Assembly (NCBI GenBank): GCA_026770025.1
Contig: JAMXDE010000022.1
Location: 806,001-870,000 of the forward strand
Length of the DNA: 64,000 nucleotides
Source of the DNA: Craspedostauros australis
Taxonomy: Eukaryota > Bacillariophyta > Bacillariophyceae > Mastogloiales > Achnanthaceae
Direction: 5' to 3'
Numbering within the stretch: the first letter of the stretch is position 1; the number at the start of each line of letters is the position of its first letter. Position numbers and translations under genes: made by a program. The notes below the pieces were generated by a model. The model was given only the letters and a program-made list of their open reading frames with translations, searched no databases and had not been told where the DNA came from. Of the stretch, positions 21,445 to 32,261 are shown piece after piece.

Positions 21445-23760
21445 CGAGAAACAAAAAACGATGTTGGGGATCGAAAATGTGGGCAGAAAATGTCGCGCCA
21501 AAAATCCAAATTCTGGTTGGTGATGAACACAGACCAATTTTTTATGCTGCTGACAACCACGACACACAACGCCACAACCAACGCTCTGCGGCGTTTCCCA
21601 TCGCACATGCGTTCAACCCAAACAACAAGAGCAAACGCAAACGCCCGGGCCATCTTCTCGCAGGACAGTCCACGCAATCGGTACGTAATACTTGCATGGC
21701 CAAGGTGTCATCACTTGGGTGCGGATATGAGTGCCCTGTATCAACAGCTTTCGCGAGATGGTCTCGCGACGTTGCTATTTTGCAGCAACGACCCGATCGT
21801 ATCCTGCCACACTGATACCATGCACGTGTTATTGACTACCGCCCCAATCTCGCATCATACAGTTCTTGCTCGTCATCTCTTCTCACGCGTTGGGGACTGC
21901 TCTTGCCTTCGCTCTAATCGTATGCACGAAGGTGGCACGGAGCTGCTTCGCTTGATACTTGCGCCCGCCAATGTCAAAGGACGCGGCTCGAAAACAGAAC
22001 TCAGTCAAGAGTATCATGTCATTGAGGCTATCTGTGATATCTGTGTTCTACCCGCCTCCAAGGCTACAAGTAACTGGTGATACGGTCATACTTTGTCATC
22101 GTACCGACATCGCGCGATGAGATCGAGGACATGACACAGATCGGCCCTGGCAAGTCGCCTCCGCACACGCTCCTTTTCTGCTTCCAGGGACAATTGACAA
22201 TGCACCGATGGGAGGATGCGCGCAGCATCAAACGCCCACCATTGAATTCGTCTCTCTGCGGACGTGGGAATGCGACGAGTGCTTGGCCAGCAAATGGACG
22301 CCTGTCACTTGCCATTCGCCTCTTCGTGGCCTTCAACACCATCTACAGGAACATGTCCAATTTGTGAGATGTCAATGCCATGCATCCTCTCGCGCCTTGG
22401 TGAAAAATTGGTCACGAATCGCTGCGCCGACAAGGCAGGAACGAAATGGCGTTTCTCATAAATCGGCACATGCTCTATTTGGGTCCTCTGTCTCTTGTCT
22501 CCGGAGAGAATGTTGATTGTTGCTTCTCTCAAGGAGAAGAGCTTTGGGCGAGGCACCCATGCTCTGGTCAGAGAGCAAAAAACCTTGAAGAACAATCCCC
22601 AGGTTCCTCAGCGAGAATGCCAAAGGCTCTGTGATCTCGATAAGGAACAGAACTCCAGAATAGGTGGAACATGCGCCATGGCACCAATGCGATTGTTGCA
22701 GCTGAAGAAGTGGATCACGACCAAGAGGGGTGGATCAGGTTTGTGGCAATTGCCGTTCTCGGGCTGGAATCCACGTTTGCGCTGCGTCGTGTTGCGCTGT
22801 GTTGAGCTGTGTTGCGCTGTGTTGCGCCTTGTTGTATTGAACTGAATACAAGGCAACGGCTATTCGCGGCGCGCGAGAATTCGCTGCCGTCCATGGCGTG
22901 CCATTCGCTTGTGCTGTGAAGATTCCCATTCCAGTTGCGATCCCAGTGCCCACGATGGCGGCTGCCGCTGTCAGGAAGCATACGGCAACAACCTCGACAC
23001 GACCACTACCACGATACAAGAATGCAACCACTGGTCTTGCCGCCATCGCTTCTCTGACTGTCGTTTCCACCCTCCGTATCCCTTCGAGGTTCGTTGGCTT
23101 TCTCCTCTTCTCTTGCCAACCCATGCGACTATTTCGCAACGAACGGCTCACGGCATTTGCCTTGGGCATGCATCACTCCATTGGCAACAAGCAAGACTGC
23201 ACCCAAGATCGGATCGAGAGCAACAGGAGGCTGGAAGCGGGGAGGCAAGAGAAGCGCGGCGCGAAGTACGATACGGAGATCTGCTCTGCACTCGTGCTCA
23301 CACTCCCGCTCTCGCTACCAATACTCACACCCTTACTATGCTGCCACGGAGCCAACTTCGCTGAGGCATCATTATCAATGGATGAAAGGCTTTCCTATCG
23401 TACAGAAATTTAAATTCAGGCTCCCGGCCTCGAAAACGATGGAGCAAGTCTCCCTCGGCGGATCTATCCTGATTCGTCGCTCATCTTGCACGGCATCTTC
23501 GCTGGTATGCCTTCGGGCGCCAACGCAGCTGCTGCTGTTACTGTCACTGTTGCTGCAGTGCTGCTTGTCTGCTTTTCTGCCACCATTATCCATTCACACA
23601 AATTCAACAAAGAAATGCACGCAAGCGTGTACGCGCACGATGGCAGTGGACGCCAATCGGCTCATGCGTACTTGCGTGCTTCACGCTGTAGCAGCACTTC
23701 ACAGTGGCACGTTAGCGAAAGCGTGGCCATGTGTGGTGTGTCGCGTCGCGTCGCTCCGGA

Positions 23761-25659
23761 TTAGGCCCAGATCCGCAAATTGAAATCCCATGATCCGGTG
23801 CAGAGGCCGTCGCCACTGGGCGATGATCCGATGCAGGAGATGTGATTCTCGTGGCCGTTGGTGATGGTGTAGACTGGGGCGGCGCTGCGTGAGAGAGAGT
23901 CGAACGCGAGGACGGAGCCATTGGCGTGGCCGCAGAAGATGAGACGGCCGCTGCGCGAGAAGCTCATGCAAGTGAGGCCCTCGCCGGGGATGCCGCCTCC
24001 CATGGATTCCGGTGGCGCGCGTTCTTCTCCGAACCTGTTGAGCTCCTGGTAGGACCTCAGGTCGAAGATGCGCACGGTACCATCCTCGCTGCAGGATGCG
24101 AACGTGGTGTTGTCGGACGGCATGAAGTCAATGCAGTTGACGTCGTCCGTGTGGCCGGTGAAAGTCATTTGTGATTGGGATGGGGTGCGGACGTCCCACA
24201 GCTTAACTGTGCGGTCGACGCTGCAGGAGATGAAGGTGTTCTTGTCATTTGGCCGTATGCTCAGGTACATGGCATCCCCCATGTGCTCCGCGAAAGTGTC
24301 CAGAACCCTGCCGGAGGCGACGTCCCACCTCAAGACCGTGGAATCGCCGGAGCTTGTGAGGATCTGCTGCGGATTGAGGAATCGACAGCAAGATATGAAA
24401 CCGTCATGCGATGCCATCTCGATCGGTCTGTCTGGTTCTGACAGCTTGTACAAGGTGCAGAGGTTGTCCAGTCCGCCGCACGCCACCATCTGATTTTCTG
24501 TCTGCTCGATGCCCACGCTCATGACGTAGTTGCTCTTCAGCGGAATGGCCTGCACCTTGTTGGCAGTGACGGCGTTCCAGAGGATGAGGTTGCCATCCTG
24601 GCTGGCCGACACCACTGTGGTGGAGTCAGAGGCCCAATGCAGTGCAGTGATCTTTCCAAAGTGTCCTTTCAATGTGCGTCGCGATTTAACTGTGGGTGGC
24701 ATCCGAATTGGCGCCAAACTCTGCTGCTGATGCTTGGCCGCCTTTGACAGTGTGGTGTCCCGTTTTGACTGTAGCGTGGCGCTGAGATCCCCCTCGAGGC
24801 GTCCGAGCTGCCCACCATCAGGGCCGAAGTTCATCATTCATCGTGGTCATGAATTGGTTGCCGGTGATTGACGACGGTAAGGGCAAGGGCAAGGGACAAA
24901 GGGATGGAGAGAATGGAGATTGGTGAGGGGCGAAGCTGGAAGAAGCAGAAGGAGGTGGCCTGTTTGCCACAGTACGCGGTACCATAGTGTTCTCAAGCAA
25001 GCTATATCGATGCGCGAAGTGACATGAACGCTGTTGCCAGAGTTATGGCCATGCTCATGCAGGCATCCCCTGCCGTCGCCATTGTCGTCATTGTCGCCAT
25101 GGTTTCTGCTGCAAGACAGCGCTGCTCCTGTTGCTCCAACTCGTTGTCCCTCCCACATCACGCCACACCACATCGCGCCATGTGTGTTGTGTTTGCCCTC
25201 GCAACGTGTGACTGCGTAAAATGTCCTGCATTCACGTTCTGCGTTTCGTCCAGACAAAAAGGTGGAGTCGGTTGGACGACATTTTCGTAGTCCAATCCAT
25301 TCATTTCCGTATTGCAACGCAATCGAGTCCATGAAGTCGGAGATCATCATCCGTTTGCAAAGAACAGAATCCGAACCATGCCGAAGCATTTTGTTGGCAG
25401 ACGCAGTGTCGCTATTTTTGTCACGCGGACACGATGTGTGTGTGTGGGGCAAAGAGGCGAGGACGGCGACAACGATGATGACCGCGATGACGATCGGCAA
25501 TGGAGGAGGCGGTGCGCGGTGGGCTGTTGCGATTTGACGTTGGACGAGAGCGGGATGCGAACGAAGGCTGGTTGCTGCTGACATGAGTTGAGCACCTTGT
25601 GCTGGATCGGAACGTACCCTTTGTCTGGCAGACTCAATTCGTGAAGTGATGTCGCTCAT
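23761..25659 (-). CDS. Heterotrimeric G protein beta subunit (WD40), two exons
   Basis: Exon 1 is 25618-25659 (14 codons, MSDITSRIESARQR). Exon 2 is 23761-24807. The 810-base intron has a GTACGT donor and a TGGGCAG acceptor, both phase 0. The joined protein has 362 residues (animal G-beta has 340). The junction rebuilds the N-terminal coiled coil (IESARQR-LGRLEGDLSATLQSKRD) that binds G-gamma. The strong G-beta signatures follow: RRTLKGHFGKITALHW, SASQDGNLILWN, KVQAIPL, ACGGLDNLCTLYKL, then WD repeats ending in GSWDFNLRIW. The seven repeats form the propeller that holds G-alpha and passes receptor signals at the plasma membrane. Without exon 1 the frame would begin MMNFGPDGG, which is less G-beta-like. 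Neighbouring genes give no functional link. Confidence 0.92.
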
Positions 25660-26677
25660 GTTGAAATAGACCGGTGCGGAGTTGTGCTTTTGCTGGCTGC
25701 CTCTGTGCTTGGCTTGAGCTCGTCGCGATGTCGCTGCCGGCGGTTGCGTTTTGTTGTCGGTTCTTTGTTGCGTGCGGTCACGGAGGTATCGAGTTGGAAG
25801 CGAACAGCCGACCTCCTTGGGAACGCGGTTGATGGAGGGAGTTGGTGGTTGTGGGGTTGGATGATGGTGTGGAGGCTGTTGCGTGACTCGGATGCAGTGC
25901 CCTGGTGTGGTGTGGGGTACTGTGTGGTCTGCTGTGGCGCGTTCGTCTCCTCGTGCCAAGGACGAGTATTGGTACTGGTGCAATAGCTCGTACCCGGAGG
26001 AGTAGTCGTATGAATGTATCAGAGTCCTCGTCGGGTTGACGATGGAGTCGGCTGCTTTCGAGAGCGGCGTGGCGGAGGGCGAAGTCTGCCTCCCTGTGTG
26101 TTGTTGGTCAATCCGGCTTTGGGGTGGCTCTCTGTGTTGTCCTTTGCTGTGTTTGTTCGCTCTGTTTTGGTGTACACAACGCACCCAACCAAGGACACGA
26201 CAAAACAACCACGACCGCGCGACAGGCACAAAACCAGGAACAAGCGCCCTCGCGAGTCAACCAAGATGTCAACAAGGATGCCCATGCGACACAAAGACAC
26301 GAAAGCGCAAATCATCGGCATCTCGGTCTGTTCCTGTGACACGTCGGGACATTGCAATGACTCTTCGACATGAGGTCAATTTGGTCCAACACGAATGAGA
26401 GGTGAACATTCAAGTACTGTATTAGCTTCGTTTGTTTGGTTGTTGTCACGATCGTGAAATCATCAATCCACGAGTGGAAGTACGAACTGAGGTTAGACGG
26501 ATGCTGTTTGCCACGACATTGCCATGTTAGTGGTACGCAGCTCGCGCGAGTGCACAGTGAAATAGGGCAAGCCGCCTGTCGTTCTCGTTCAGGTGCATCA
26601 TGTTATATCATGCAGCATAGCATAACACGCTATGAAGACCGGAACCAGTCAGGAAAGTGTTGCTGCAGCGTCGCCAT
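25660..26677. other. Intergenic between G-beta gene and interrupted gene
   Basis: Upstream of the G-beta start and downstream of the displaced 3' end of the interrupted gene. A minus-strand open frame crosses this stretch and the G-beta intron, but it has no family resemblance outside the 14 codons of exon 1. Holds the G-beta promoter and a 3' untranslated region. Confidence 0.45.
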
Positions 26678-26751
26678 TTATTTCATGTTGAGATGCCTGA
26701 AATTGCGAAAGCAATGGCTCACTTTTTCTCGCGCTTGGGATTCGTCTACCT
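26678..26751 (-). pseudogene. Displaced 3' end of the Sec14-like/DUF6824 gene
   Basis: Read on the minus strand across the copia target site, the codons at 42944-42939 (Trp-Ile) continue here in frame as QVDESQAREKVSHCFRNFR and end with TAA at 26678-26680. This matches the C-terminal DUF6824-type motif (K-hydrophobic-x-x-x-hydrophobic-R) seen at the end of the proteins at 2295 and 14776. The 74 bases are therefore the last 24 codons plus stop of the gene whose first part lies at 42938-45548, about 16 kb away. They are cut off from their promoter by the nested retroelements. Confidence 0.9.
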
Positions 26752-26756
26752 GTATC
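26752..26756. repeat. Copia target-site duplication, left copy (GTATC)
   Basis: GTATC directly precedes the left LTR and is repeated directly after the right LTR at 42938-42942. A 5-bp duplication is the usual integrase footprint of Ty1/copia elements. Confidence 0.9.
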
Positions 26757-26968
26757 TATTGGAGCGTAGGCGACGGGAATGAAGTCAAATGAGTCGAATG
26801 GAATGACAGCAAGGAACGACGGTGACAACAAGAACAAGAACAACAAAACAAATACACGGCAGTGGTCGTGACAACAACAGCAGTAGGAACAAACACAAGT
26901 AGGAGCGTTAGGCTCATAATCCCAAAAGTAGAACAGAACACATCATCGATACACACCACGTTCCAATA
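26757..26968 (+). repeat. Left LTR of copia element (212 bp)
   Basis: Begins TATTGGAGCG and ends CGTTCCAATA, an imperfect 10-bp terminal inverted repeat. Identical by eye to 42726-42937. Should contain the element's promoter and transcript start; no TATA box is obvious. Confidence 0.93.
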
Positions 26969-27147
26969 GTTTATACGACCTTTCGCGCTCCGTCTTTGCA
27001 CCTATCCGTCGCGCATCCGCCGTTTGCCGTACGCCGTTAGCGAGAGAGGCACCGAGGCACAGCGCAGATCCGGGAGAGTTCGCTCGTCGTTGAGGGGGGT
27101 CATACATTCGAACGTATACGAAGTTGGAGAAGGTGAGAACAGTGATC
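26969..27147 (+). other. Copia 5' leader
   Basis: 179 bases between the left LTR and the first ATG of the polyprotein. The primer-binding site should start here, but the bases after the LTR (GTTTATACGACC) lack the TGG that pairs with a tRNA CCA end. A half-tRNA primer, as in Drosophila copia, is possible. Confidence 0.5.
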
Positions 27148-30100
27148 ATGTCAGGTTCCGCAGGGGTTGTCACCTCATCCGGGTTTCGGATGCCGAAGAC
27201 ACCACCCGACAAGACAACAACGACGATCCGATATCTCCAGGTAGTGATTGGTTTCAGCGAACCATTCATCCTTGTCATGCCCATGTTCACACAAGGCGAT
27301 GCAGAGGAAGGACTCGACCTCACGCAAGTGCTGCAGGACGTGTATGATTTGGGGGGGCACGAAATGTCTCTTCTCCTTATCCACGCACGTTTCCCTGTGA
27401 AGCTGGGATCGTTGGCAGCGGATTTTCGACGCCTTCTCGTATTCCGCGATTACATGATCAACAGCGACATCGCCACTGTTGACGGCGACAAACTCACGGT
27501 CGATCCAAACAAGATAACCAACAACAACCTCCAACGATGGGACATGAAACACCCCTTGAAGAACGCCGCCGCTATGTTTGGGGCCCTCAAGAAGCAAGAC
27601 GAACTAAACAGTCGCACCACCGAGGTGTTGTATGGCATCAAGCAGGTACCGGCAGTCAATTGGGCCTTCTTTGTCACTGGCAAGACCAAGACACTCATGG
27701 GAATGCGCAATGACGATGACCCATCAGTGCTTCAGGAAGCCCTGGACATGGATGCATCAGCCAGCAAGACCAATGATGACGATCCAGCATCCACATCCGC
27801 GAAGGCCAAGGACCGAACACCATCACCACGTCGGATGCCGCCCGCTTCAGCACCCACACATATGGCTTCAACCCGCACCAGAGGACAACGGGGCACAGTC
27901 CCTCGAACAGTGCGAATCACATCACCAGCAGTTACACCGGACCAGGCACCACCGTCAGCAGAGGAACAACATAGCTTGTCCAACGAGTCCTCTCAAAAGT
28001 CATCCAGCACAAAGGTGAACCGGCCACGACACATTTCGTCCAAGTATGCATACAACGAAGAACTTGGTTTCGAACCGTTCAAGGAATCATTCGTCGAGTA
28101 CCTTGCGTTGAACGATATGCATTATTTGGTGGATGCTGACTTCATCCAGCAGTACCAACGCCACAAATCCAACGCGGTGGAATACTACTACAGTGAGATG
28201 CATGGAAGCAAGCTGCCCTACAACGCTTCACAGGTTCGGAAGGACGTTCGCATCCTGTATTCCTTCCTGCACCAGTGCATCATCGGTACCCCTATGGCAT
28301 GTGTTGTTGACTCCAACAATAAGGACGGAATTGCCTTGTGGATGGCAATGCTCGAGATGGCGGACAACCCAATGGCACGACGACAGCGAGCCAACGTCAT
28401 CAATCAAGCCATCCAACGCACCGCACGACATGACGAGCCACTGGATGAGCTTGTACGGAGCGCACGGCACGCATTTACACAGCTCAACGCACTCAACCAT
28501 CCTGATGACCGCATTCGTGAAGAAGCCAAGACCAACCGGCTATACCAGCTCATCAATTCCAGTGGGAACCAAGAATACATCGGGTTGGTCAGGTTGAGCT
28601 CCCAGACACATGACCCCAGCCAATTTAACGACATCTGCAACTACTTCATTGCCGAGGCACGCAGTGCAGACAACGCAGTGTACAAGCGGCATGCAAGGAA
28701 AGCACGGCCAGTGAACCGGCGATTTGGTGGTGACGCCCGTGCCAACAAGGCAGGCATTGTTGACGAACCGCCGGTCCAGGGGGGGTCCGACGCATCTGAC
28801 GGCATTCCAGATTCCATTCGACAAGACAAGGAGTACTTTGCGGTTGTCATGATGGCAGCAGAGGCAGAACATGAGAGGACTAAACGGGATCGCTACTACA
28901 TCGACAGCGAGACATTTCGAAGTCTTCCCGAAGACGTGCGCACAGTCATTCGGTACCTCCGACGACAAGCAAACCGCAATCGGAACCGACAAAACCAGAA
29001 ACAAACGCAACCACCAGCAGAGACGTCCACCAACGCACTCCCAAGACAATACCCAACCGTCACCGGAAACAACGACGGTCAAGTGGGACACACCCAAGCG
29101 ACACAACAGAACCAACGTGCATCCGATGACTCCATGGTGGGTTCATATGCATCCAGATCATCGTATGACTCGGACTACGACGATGACGATGACGCATCGA
29201 CCACGTATGTACACATCGCTGCCATGTATAATGACCGGTTGCACAACTGCATGGTGCGCATATGCGATGGACCCAACAAAAGCGAAGACATGGACCTGGC
29301 CCCACGACGTCCCACACCATCAGATCCCACGATTACGATTGTGTCACAATCACAGTCTTTTGCGTGTAACCAGAACGAACACAGCAATGAGTCCTATGCC
29401 ATCTGCGACAGCGGCGCACAATGTGCGATTCTGGGTGGAAACAACAACGCTTGGGACGTGATGACCAGCGATCTCCACAGAACATACAACATCGTGGGAG
29501 CAGTACCATCAACCATGAAGAAAAGTGGACTACGTGTGGTCAGTGCACAAACCAAAGTGCAACTCGAAGACGGCGAATGGGTGATTATCAGGGTACATGA
29601 CGCCGCATATAACCCCGAAAGCTCTGTCACACTACTCTCTGAGTATCAACTCCGCGAAGGCCAATGCATTGTCGATTCGGTACCAACCTGTCATCTACGT
29701 TCCCAGAGTCCAGCAACGTACGGAACACAAGCACTCTACACACCAGAAGGCGATAAGATTCCACTGGACATCCGAGGTGCCATGATGACCTTCGATCTTC
29801 ACGAGCCAACACTGAGTGACATCGAAACACTGAGGGTGATCGATATAACGCCTGTTGATGGATGGAATCCCAAGCAGCACAACACCGAACCAGATGTATC
29901 ACAGCCCTTCCAAGCGATGTCAGCAGTTGATGCTCGGAAGAAACCAGATCCACCAAGCACCATGACACGGTCGCATACGACTCCTGAGCAGTTAACGGGA
30001 GCAACACAAGTGCTGTTTCCATTCGAGGAACCACCCGATGGTGCAATGTCGATGGATGAGCCAGGACAAGGACAGGTCCTGCTTCGGTGGAATCCAGCAT

Positions 30101-32118
30101 ACATGGCTCCAAATGTGACAAAAGAGTACCATCTCAACGATGCAGAGCTGATGGAAGCACAAGACACTGACCCTGTGTCCTTCTTCCTCAACAACCTCAC
30201 CTATGATGAAATGGTAGGCCGAAACGGGGCATTCAACTTCGACTCGTATGGGTACGCAGCATTCGTCTCACGACAGTTCAGAGGGGACGGAGACTTGGGG
30301 CTGCACATCAAAGCGATGAAGGAGCCATCCCAGCATGATGTCCTATGGATGACTATGGATGATCATATAGATACGACAGCCAACCCTGATGGTAGTACAT
30401 CATTATGTACACAAACGAACGAGATATGGGTTGACCAGGATGGCAGGCCACAACCATCACGATCCACAACGTCATCCGTTTCATCCCACAGTGAAGTCAC
30501 GAAGCCAGCCAGCAACACAACAAAAGACAAAGCAATATCTGGATATGATGACTTGACGGATGCCATGCGCAAGCAAGACGAAAGCCAAGCCGTTCATCCG
30601 AATGCGAAGGACCCTGATGACCATCATGGGGACGGATTCCGCATGACGGCGAAACACAACCTCAACGACATCAACCGTGTACGACCATACCTTGGATGGA
30701 GAACCGCCCGAATCGTTCAGGAAACCATCAAACGAACAACCCAATCCTGTAAGGCAGTCATTCGCTGGCCGATGATTCGTCACCTGAAGTCCCGATTTTC
30801 ATGGATGAAACATCCACGGCTGCGAGAAGTCGTTGCAATCGACACGGCTTTTGCCAATGCAAGAGCGTACGGTGAGGGATTCTCCTGCATCCAAGTCTTC
30901 TTCGGGTTGTCATCACATATGATCAACGTATATGGACTCCGGACCAAAGAGAATGTGATCCATGCCGTGAAGGACTTCCTACGTGACGAAGGCGCCCCAT
31001 GGGCCTTTCGAATGGACAACGCCAACGAACAATCGGGCGCTGAAGTCAAGAACGTGTTGCGGGATCTACACATCGCAACAGAACACACTGAACCGGACAA
31101 TCAGCAACAGAATCCAGCAGAACTACGAGCTGTGAAGTGGCTAAAGCACCACACACACGTGATGCTGGATCGCACTGGAGCACCACCAAGAACCTGGTAT
31201 CATGCTGCCAAATATGTTGCAGATGTTCACAACATCACAGCTGATGTCACACTACGATACAACATTCCTATGACCATGAGACATGGTGAAACCGTGGACA
31301 TCTCCCCATTCCTCAGTTTCAGGTTCTACGAAAAGGTGTACTACCACGATCCGCACAGTTCATTTCCGGATCCCAAAGAGAAGACGGGATATTGGCTTGG
31401 CGTCGCACACTCTGTCGGGGATGCTCTCACGTACTACATTCTTTCGAATGATACCCAGCGTGTGTTGACACGAAGCGTTGTCCGACCATTTCGGACTGAC
31501 AAGGAGAACAAGCGCCTTGATTTCAATCAGTTGCTGGATCCTGATGTACAGCACCCAGAACCGGAAGTTCCACTGATGCTCAGCCATGAGAGGTTACCCA
31601 TCTCCACCAAGCTCGCCAAATACCGGAAGCCAGGGGCGGAGGCAATCCAACCTAAACAGGGGTACCCAAGAGCATCGAGTGCGCTTCCCCAGACCCGACT
31701 CCAGGAACCTGTTCGTCGAAAGGGTGTCAGCGATCATCAACACACTCAGCCGTCATCCGTGGGTGATGCTGCAACGCCGAGTCCAAGTCGACGCACCCCA
31801 GAGACTCCTGTAGCTGACATCTCTGACCGCGCCAAGGATTCGAGGGGAGCCTCATTGCCCCCAACAGCCCGGCCATTACGACGGTCGAAACGGAAGAGCG
31901 TGCGCAAGAGACGGACTTTCGGTTTGCAAACACTGCAAACGTTCATCGGACATGCACTCAGGACTACAGGTACTCTGATGGGACAGCCAAACAGGCACCA
32001 AGGCTACACCATGCGGAATCACGCGATGAGCATAACGGATCCAGGGGCGCACACGAACCAACAGGGTACGCTGAGCCATGAGGCAAAGCAATTCCTTCGC
32101 TCTGAGATAAATAAATAA
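27148..32118 (+). CDS. Copia polyprotein, 5' part: Gag, aspartic protease, integrase
   Basis: Starts at ATG 27148 and now ends at a stop provided by the tail of the nested element (32116-32118); native codons end at 32109. Residues 1-600 are Gag-like and helical, with no CCHC knuckle that I can find. The protease motif AICDSGAQCAI has its active Asp near residue 754. The integrase core has VAIDTAF (Asp near 1232), RMDNANEQ and NPAEL, a D-D-E triad with about 35-residue spacing in the second interval. The GKT-like C-terminal integrase segment (FLSFRFYEKVYY...GYWLGVAHSVG...TRSVVRPF) follows, then a basic, Ser/Pro-rich linker. The zinc-binding HHCC region ahead of the core looks degenerate. There is no internal frameshift or stop. 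RT and RNase H lie 8.3 kb downstream at 40473-42761. Confidence 0.9.
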   Translation: MSGSAGVVTSSGFRMPKTPPDKTTTTIRYLQVVIGFSEPFILVMPMFTQGDAEEGLDLTQVLQDVYDLGGHEMSLLLIHARFPVKLGSLAADFRRLLVFRDYMINSDIATVDGDKLTVDPNKITNNNLQRWDMKHPLKNAAAMFGALKKQDELNSRTTEVLYGIKQVPAVNWAFFVTGKTKTLMGMRNDDDPSVLQEALDMDASASKTNDDDPASTSAKAKDRTPSPRRMPPASAPTHMASTRTRGQRGTVPRTVRITSPAVTPDQAPPSAEEQHSLSNESSQKSSSTKVNRPRHISSKYAYNEELGFEPFKESFVEYLALNDMHYLVDADFIQQYQRHKSNAVEYYYSEMHGSKLPYNASQVRKDVRILYSFLHQCIIGTPMACVVDSNNKDGIALWMAMLEMADNPMARRQRANVINQAIQRTARHDEPLDELVRSARHAFTQLNALNHPDDRIREEAKTNRLYQLINSSGNQEYIGLVRLSSQTHDPSQFNDICNYFIAEARSADNAVYKRHARKARPVNRRFGGDARANKAGIVDEPPVQGGSDASDGIPDSIRQDKEYFAVVMMAAEAEHERTKRDRYYIDSETFRSLPEDVRTVIRYLRRQANRNRNRQNQKQTQPPAETSTNALPRQYPTVTGNNDGQVGHTQATQQNQRASDDSMVGSYASRSSYDSDYDDDDDASTTYVHIAAMYNDRLHNCMVRICDGPNKSEDMDLAPRRPTPSDPTITIVSQSQSFACNQNEHSNESYAICDSGAQCAILGGNNNAWDVMTSDLHRTYNIVGAVPSTMKKSGLRVVSAQTKVQLEDGEWVIIRVHDAAYNPESSVTLLSEYQLREGQCIVDSVPTCHLRSQSPATYGTQALYTPEGDKIPLDIRGAMMTFDLHEPTLSDIETLRVIDITPVDGWNPKQHNTEPDVSQPFQAMSAVDARKKPDPPSTMTRSHTTPEQLTGATQVLFPFEEPPDGAMSMDEPGQGQVLLRWNPAYMAPNVTKEYHLNDAELMEAQDTDPVSFFLNNLTYDEMVGRNGAFNFDSYGYAAFVSRQFRGDGDLGLHIKAMKEPSQHDVLWMTMDDHIDTTANPDGSTSLCTQTNEIWVDQDGRPQPSRSTTSSVSSHSEVTKPASNTTKDKAISGYDDLTDAMRKQDESQAVHPNAKDPDDHHGDGFRMTAKHNLNDINRVRPYLGWRTARIVQETIKRTTQSCKAVIRWPMIRHLKSRFSWMKHPRLREVVAIDTAFANARAYGEGFSCIQVFFGLSSHMINVYGLRTKENVIHAVKDFLRDEGAPWAFRMDNANEQSGAEVKNVLRDLHIATEHTEPDNQQQNPAELRAVKWLKHHTHVMLDRTGAPPRTWYHAAKYVADVHNITADVTLRYNIPMTMRHGETVDISPFLSFRFYEKVYYHDPHSSFPDPKEKTGYWLGVAHSVGDALTYYILSNDTQRVLTRSVVRPFRTDKENKRLDFNQLLDPDVQHPEPEVPLMLSHERLPISTKLAKYRKPGAEAIQPKQGYPRASSALPQTRLQEPVRRKGVSDHQHTQPSSVGDAATPSPSRRTPETPVADISDRAKDSRGASLPPTARPLRRSKRKSVRKRRTFGLQTLQTFIGHALRTTGTLMGQPNRHQGYTMRNHAMSITDPGAHTNQQGTLSHEAKQFLRSEINK
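32093..32109. repeat. Target-site duplication of the nested non-LTR element, left copy
   Basis: TCCTTCGCTCTGAGATA, repeated exactly at 40456-40472. A 17-bp duplication is typical of target-primed reverse transcription. It marks the insertion point inside the copia polyprotein, between integrase and RT. Confidence 0.93.
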
Positions 32119-32261
32119 CTCAAGGATTAGTCGGTCTTATGCTGCGACTGCGTCGGCGACGCTTTTCTCCGCCTCCTTTCAACTCCATGTGGAACACATG
32201 GAGGGGGTACGGAATCTGAGGTATGTGTATTGGACTCTGTCGGTGTTCTTGCGTGGTATTC

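Larger units (their letters stand above)
16291..23760. other. Long gene-poor region (7.5 kb)
   Basis: No gene can be supported. Frames over 100 codons occur on both strands and usually overlap each other. The longest (plus 21034-22080) has no early ATG and encodes simple-sequence DGDGDG, so I do not call it. Simple repeats include GTGCT-type units near 17136-17165, AG at 20215-20233, GGCGAT/GGCGAC at 21409-21444 and GCTGTGTTGCG-type units near 22793-22827. TACGAGTA occurs at 16661, 17215 and 18771. The 5' exon of the DUF6824-type gene may lie near 16.3-17 kb. The right end carries the 3' flank of the G-beta gene. Confidence 0.4.

Noticed and set aside
21034-22080. 348-codon open frame on the plus strand
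   Set aside because: Begins at TTG, has no early ATG, no domain, and owes part of its length to a GGCGAY repeat. A long frame also runs on the other strand.
24847-26229. 460-codon minus-strand open frame
   Set aside because: Covers the G-beta intron and upstream DNA. Only the 14 codons of exon 1 within it look coding.
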